From Pseudomonas sp. 10S4 (GTDB taxonomy: Bacteria > Pseudomonadota > Gammaproteobacteria > Pseudomonadales > Pseudomonadaceae): DNA of 64,000 nt. Under the pieces are notes generated by a model that saw nothing but the letters and a program-made list of their open reading frames with translations, was not told the origin of the DNA and did not search any database. Positions 58,794 to 64,000 of the stretch are shown here, piece after piece; within the stretch, counting starts at the first letter, position 1; every line of letters begins with the position of its first letter. The stretch is from positions 682,001 to 746,000 of the forward strand of contig NZ_CP133774.1 of assembly GCF_034344865.1 (NCBI RefSeq), read 5' to 3'. A program made the position numbers and the translations under genes.

Positions 58794-60458
58794 ATGGCGT
58801 ATTACCGCACTCCTCACGACGTTACCGCTCTGCCCGCCTGGCAAGCGTTGAAAGACCACCGCCAAGCCATGCAGGATTTCAGCATGCGCGAGGCCTTCAA
58901 TGCCGACCCGCAGCGCTTTACTCAATTCACCCTCAGCAGCTGCGGTCTGTTTCTCGATTATTCGAAGAACCTGATCACCGCCGAGACCCGTAACCTGCTG
59001 GTGGGCCTGGCCAACGAAGTCGATCTCAAGGGCGCTATCAAAGCGCTGTTCGACGGCGAAATCGTCAACTCCTCCGAAGGTCGACCAGCGCTGCACACCG
59101 CTTTGCGCCGCCCAGTGGGCGACAAGTTGTCGGTCAACGGCGTCAACGTGATGCCTGAAGTGCACAAAGTGCTGAACCAGATCACCGACCTCGTGGGCCG
59201 CATCCACGATGGACTGTGGCGCGGTTACACCGAGAAGCCGATCACTGACGTGGTGAACATCGGCATCGGTGGCTCGTTCCTCGGCCCTGAACTGGTGTCC
59301 GAAGCGCTGCTGTCCTACGCCCAGAAAGGCGTGCGTTGCCACTACCTGGCAAACATCGACGGCAGTGAGTTCCACGAACTGACCATGAAGCTGCGCGCCG
59401 AGACCACGCTGTTCATCGTCTCGTCGAAATCCTTCAACACCCTCGAAACCCTGAAGAACGCTCAGGCCGCACGTGCCTGGTACCTGGCGCAGGGTGGTTC
59501 GGAAGCCGAGCTGTATCGTCACTTCATTGCGGTGTCGAGCAACAATGCCGCCGCCGTGGCCTTCGGTATCCGCGAAGAAAACATCTTCCCGATGTGGGAC
59601 TGGGTCGGCGGGCGTTACTCGCTGTGGTCGGCCATCGGGTTGCCGATTGCCCTGGCCATCGGCATGTCGAACTTCAAGGAACTGCTGTCCGGTGCCTACA
59701 CCATGGACCAGCATTTCCAGAGCGCACCGTTCGAACAGAACATGCCGGTACTGCTGGCGTTGCTCGGTGTCTGGTACGGCAACTTCTGGGGCGCGCAAAG
59801 CCACGCGATCCTGCCGTACGACCACTACCTGCGTAACATCACCAAGCACTTGCAACAGCTGGACATGGAATCCAACGGCAAGAGCGTGCGTCAGGACGGC
59901 ACCCCGGTGTCTACCGATACGGGCCCGGTCATCTGGGGCGGCGTCGGCTGCAACGGTCAGCACGCTTATCACCAGTTGCTGCACCAAGGCACCCAACTGA
60001 TTCCGGCTGACTTCATCGTGCCGATTGTCAGCTTCAACCCGGTGTCCGATCACCACCAGTGGCTGTACGCCAACTGCCTGTCCCAAAGCCAGGCACTGAT
60101 GCTCGGCAAGACCCGCGCCGAGGCCGAAGCCGAGTTGCGTGACAAGGGCATGGCCGAAGACGAAGTACAGAAGCTTGCACCGCACAAGGTGATCCCGGGC
60201 AACCGCCCGAGCAACACCATGGTGGTCGAGCGCATCAGCCCGCGTCGTCTCGGCGCACTGGTGGCGCTGTACGAACACAAAGTTTTCGTGCAAAGCGTGG
60301 TCTGGGGCATCAACGCCTTCGACCAGTGGGGCGTGGAGCTGGGCAAAGAGCTGGGCAAAGGCGTCTACAACCGCCTGGTCGGCAGCGAAGAAACCCCGGC
60401 TGACGATGCTTCGACCCAAGGCCTGATCAACTACTTCCGCGGTCGTCACCGCGGCTAA
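58794..60458 (+). CDS. pgi: Glucose-6-phosphate isomerase
   Basis: The 554-residue enzyme interconverts glucose-6-phosphate and fructose-6-phosphate. Visible signatures are [15 protein letters not shown] near residue 152, [10 protein letters not shown] near residue 208, [14 protein letters not shown] near residue 267 and [17 protein letters not shown] near residue 503. In pseudomonads it acts mainly in the gluconeogenic direction and in the Entner-Doudoroff cycle. A ribosome site AAAAGGA precedes the ATG. It lies in its own transcription unit between REP pairs. Confidence 0.97.
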   Translation: MAYYRTPHDVTALPAWQALKDHRQAMQDFSMREAFNADPQRFTQFTLSSCGLFLDYSKNLITAETRNLLVGLANEVDLKGAIKALFDGEIVNSSEGRPALHTALRRPVGDKLSVNGVNVMPEVHKVLNQITDLVGRIHDGLWRGYTEKPITDVVNIGIGGSFLGPELVSEALLSYAQKGVRCHYLANIDGSEFHELTMKLRAETTLFIVSSKSFNTLETLKNAQAARAWYLAQGGSEAELYRHFIAVSSNNAAAVAFGIREENIFPMWDWVGGRYSLWSAIGLPIALAIGMSNFKELLSGAYTMDQHFQSAPFEQNMPVLLALLGVWYGNFWGAQSHAILPYDHYLRNITKHLQQLDMESNGKSVRQDGTPVSTDTGPVIWGGVGCNGQHAYHQLLHQGTQLIPADFIVPIVSFNPVSDHHQWLYANCLSQSQALMLGKTRAEAEAELRDKGMAEDEVQKLAPHKVIPGNRPSNTMVVERISPRRLGALVALYEHKVFVQSVVWGINAFDQWGVELGKELGKGVYNRLVGSEETPADDASTQGLINYFRGRHRG

Positions 60459-60555
60459 CCCTGTGGGAGTGGGCTTGCTCGCGAATGCGGCGGGTCATTC
60501 AGCTTAAACGTTGACTGACACACCGACTTCGCGAGCAAGCCCGCTCCCACATTGG
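60459..60555. repeat. Paired REP element (TGTGGGAGCGGGCTTGCTCGC family)
   Basis: CCCTGTGGGAGTGGGCTTGC at 60459 faces its complement ending near 60555, between pgi and acsA. Confidence 0.9.
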
Positions 60556-60630
60556 TTTTGTGTCTGGCTTGAACCCTTTCGTCTCTCGGCGCATCTTTAT
60601 CTTGTCGCAAAACAAGAATAAGGAACCGTC

Positions 60631-62574
<1,944 letters not shown>

Positions 62575-62578
62575 CACT

Positions 62579-62626
62579 CGGACTAGGAACGCCTCGTGTA
62601 GGTGGCATTCCGAGTCCGCCTTTTTT
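62579..62626 (+). terminator. acsA terminator
   Basis: CGGACTAGGAACGCC pairs with GGCATTCCGAGTCCG with a few mismatches, followed by CC and six T. Confidence 0.82.
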
Positions 62627-62641
62627 CGCCACTGAGTCGCC

Positions 62642-63514
62642 ATGGAATTCATCCGCAGCCGCATCGAAACCCAACTCATGAGTCTGACGGGGCTGTCCCT
62701 GGGCAAGCTCGATCTGGAGAACCCAAAGGGCGATCCCGGGCTGTTCGGCCCCGATTCGGTGAGCTGGCAAGTTCATGGCGATTTCAGCAGCATGCTGATC
62801 GGTGGCATCAGTGCGCTGATGCTGCAAGCCCTGCATCCGCTGGCCCTGGCCGGGGTCTGGGACCACTCGAATTTCCGCGAAGACATGATCGGCCGATTGC
62901 GCCGCACCAGTCAGTTCATCGCCGGGACCACGTTCGGTTCGCGCAAGGACGCCGACTGGCTGATCGAGAAAGTCCGGACCATTCACCTGCAAGTGGTCGG
63001 CACCGCACCGGATGGTCGGCCTTACGCCGCCAGCGATCCGGATTTGCTGACGTGGGTGCACGTGGCCGAAGTCAGCAACTTCCTTGCTGCGCATTTGCGT
63101 TACCGCAACCCGAACCTGTCCCTGGCGGATCAGGACCGTTACTACGGCGAAATCGCGCTGGTTGCTGAACGACTCGGGGCTCGTGACGTGCCGCGCAACC
63201 GTAAGGAAATGGCCGAGTACCTTGAGCGAATCCGCCCACAATTACTGTGCGATGAACGCAGTCGTGAAGTCCTGCGATTGCTGTTGAACGCGCCCTCCCC
63301 CAGCCGCCTGGCCAAACCGTTTGGCGGTTTGATGATGCAGGCCGGGATCGACCTGCTGCCGGACTGGGCCAGTGACATGCTCGGCGTCAGCCAGAGCCCG
63401 CTGCAACGCAAACTGATCCGCGCCAGCGTCAAACGCAGTGCGCCGATGCTGCGCTGGGCCATGCGCAATGGCTCAGTGCAGCGGGCCAAGCGGCGGATGG
63501 GGTTGTTGAACTAA
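62642..63514 (+). CDS. MpaB-like oxygenase family protein (DUF2236)
   Basis: The 290-residue protein belongs to the DUF2236/oxygenase MpaB family. The N-terminal line ISALMLQALHPLALAGVWDHS holds a conserved histidine. The TFGSRKDADWLIEKVRTIH and DLLTWVHVAEVSNFL lines hold further histidines that bind b-type haem in characterised relatives such as latex-clearing protein. Its substrate is unknown. It starts 16 bases after the acsA terminator and is followed by a REP pair, so it is probably transcribed on its own. Confidence 0.85.
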   Translation: MEFIRSRIETQLMSLTGLSLGKLDLENPKGDPGLFGPDSVSWQVHGDFSSMLIGGISALMLQALHPLALAGVWDHSNFREDMIGRLRRTSQFIAGTTFGSRKDADWLIEKVRTIHLQVVGTAPDGRPYAASDPDLLTWVHVAEVSNFLAAHLRYRNPNLSLADQDRYYGEIALVAERLGARDVPRNRKEMAEYLERIRPQLLCDERSREVLRLLLNAPSPSRLAKPFGGLMMQAGIDLLPDWASDMLGVSQSPLQRKLIRASVKRSAPMLRWAMRNGSVQRAKRRMGLLN

Positions 63515-63521
63515 CCGCTAA

Positions 63522-63635
63522 CCTTGTGGCGAGGGGGCTTGCCCCGTTGGGCTGCGAAGCGGCCCCAAAATATAGAGTGTTACTAAAATTTTGCCAGTGC
63601 TGCGCACTGGAACGGGGCAAGCCCCTCGCCACAGG
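63522..63635. repeat. Paired REP element (GTGGCGAGGGGGCTTGCCCCG variant)
   Basis: CTTGTGGCGAGGGGGCTTGC at 63524 faces its complement ending at 63635, with GGGCTGCGAAGCGGCCC inside. It is a variant of the family at 5601 and 58414. Confidence 0.87.
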
Positions 63636-63700
63636 ATGCACCTCGTCCACACCAAGCTGTTAAACTCCCGCGCCAAATTCCCTCCTGCAAGGCGCCCAGC

Positions 63701-64000
63701 ATGTCTTCCTTGATTCAGGCGCTGCGCGCCGCCCTCGACCATCGCCAGGACCTGCTTGCCGAACTGCATCAGCAGGGCACCGATTGCTATCGCTTGTTCC
63801 ATGGCAGCCAGGAAGGCGCCGGCGGCCTGACCATCGACCGTTACGGCCCACAATTGCTGGTGCAAAGTTTTCACCAGTCGCTGGAACGCGATGACTTGCT
63901 GCAACTGCACGAAACGATCAATCAACAACTGGGCCTCGACACCCTGCTGGTTTACAACGATCGCTCCCGGGGCAATTCGCGCATCGACCGCGAAGACACC
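63701..64000 (+). CDS. RlmI-like class I SAM-dependent rRNA methyltransferase, N-terminal fragment
   Basis: The window ends after the first 100 codons. The visible part contains YRLFHGSQEGAGGLTIDRYGP and LQLHETINQQLG, matching the PUA/EEHEE-like N-terminal region of RlmI/YccW-type 23S rRNA (cytosine-5) methyltransferases. The catalytic Rossmann domain lies outside the window, so the precise target is not determinable. The ATG at 63701 has only a weak AAGG upstream. Confidence 0.75.
   Translation, partial: MSSLIQALRAALDHRQDLLAELHQQGTDCYRLFHGSQEGAGGLTIDRYGPQLLVQSFHQSLERDDLLQLHETINQQLGLDTLLVYNDRSRGNSRIDREDT

Noticed and set aside
58770..60449. Open frame of 559 codons antisense to pgi
   Set aside because: It is the mirror of a well-conserved gene with high GC third positions and has no family features.

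Overview
This window is chromosomal DNA from a Pseudomonas, most likely of the P. fluorescens group. The gene order dksA-gluQ-cbrX-cbrA-cbrB-crcZ-pcnB-folK-panB-panC-panD-pgi-acs is the classic Pseudomonas arrangement. So are cbpA-prrF-haem uptake, holD-rimI beside mksFEB, and an rrn operon with tRNA-Ile/tRNA-Ala. Intergenic gaps carry the paired REP palindromes common in P. fluorescens genomes. I see no prophage, insertion sequence, integron or CRISPR array.

Layout. 1-10.9 kb is accessory metabolism: the tail of a gluconate-type permease, an MHS-family transporter, a second panB, a MocR-type regulator diverging from an atoE-like fatty-acid carrier, a Tat-exported phosphoesterase (frameshifted), an unknown secreted protein, a small SET-domain protein, a beta carbonic anhydrase and a very acidic small protein. 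10.9-21 kb holds rimI and holD (psi subunit of DNA polymerase III) diverging from the mksF-mksE-mksB condensin operon, then a lipid-trafficking operon of two half-size PqiA proteins and a six-repeat MCE protein. 21-26.9 kb is a complete rrn operon on the minus strand with three near-identical promoters. 26.8-33 kb (minus strand) contains msrPQ, pssA and ilvI-ilvH-ilvC. 33-40.6 kb contains a DUF4124 protein, a yqcC-like gene, a TPR lipoprotein, mrcB (PBP1b), a two-domain kinase, a pentapeptide protein, a TfoX_C protein and a cAMP-binding-type protein.

40.6-44.9 kb is an iron/haem island: a Fur-controlled PrrF small RNA, a ChaN-like lipoprotein, the hmuTUV haem ABC transporter and a small Rieske protein. 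44.8-53.7 kb contains sfsA, an aminotransferase, dksA, gluQ and the CbrX-CbrA-CbrB carbon/nitrogen regulatory system. Just downstream of cbrB are a CbrB activator site, a sigma-54 promoter and the Crc/Hfq-sequestering RNA CrcZ. The rest contains pcnB, folK, panBCD, pgi, acsA, an MpaB-like oxygenase and the start of an RlmI-like methyltransferase. REP pairs fill five of the gaps in this last part.

Sequence quality matters here. The phosphoesterase gene, ilvC, the TPR lipoprotein gene, mrcB, the aminotransferase gene and cbrA are each broken by one or two small indels, and acsA has a locally scrambled block. Several of these genes are essential or housekeeping and several indels lie in homopolymers, so assembly or sequencing error is the simplest explanation. 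Entries typed as pseudogene describe the sequence as given, not necessarily the living cell.
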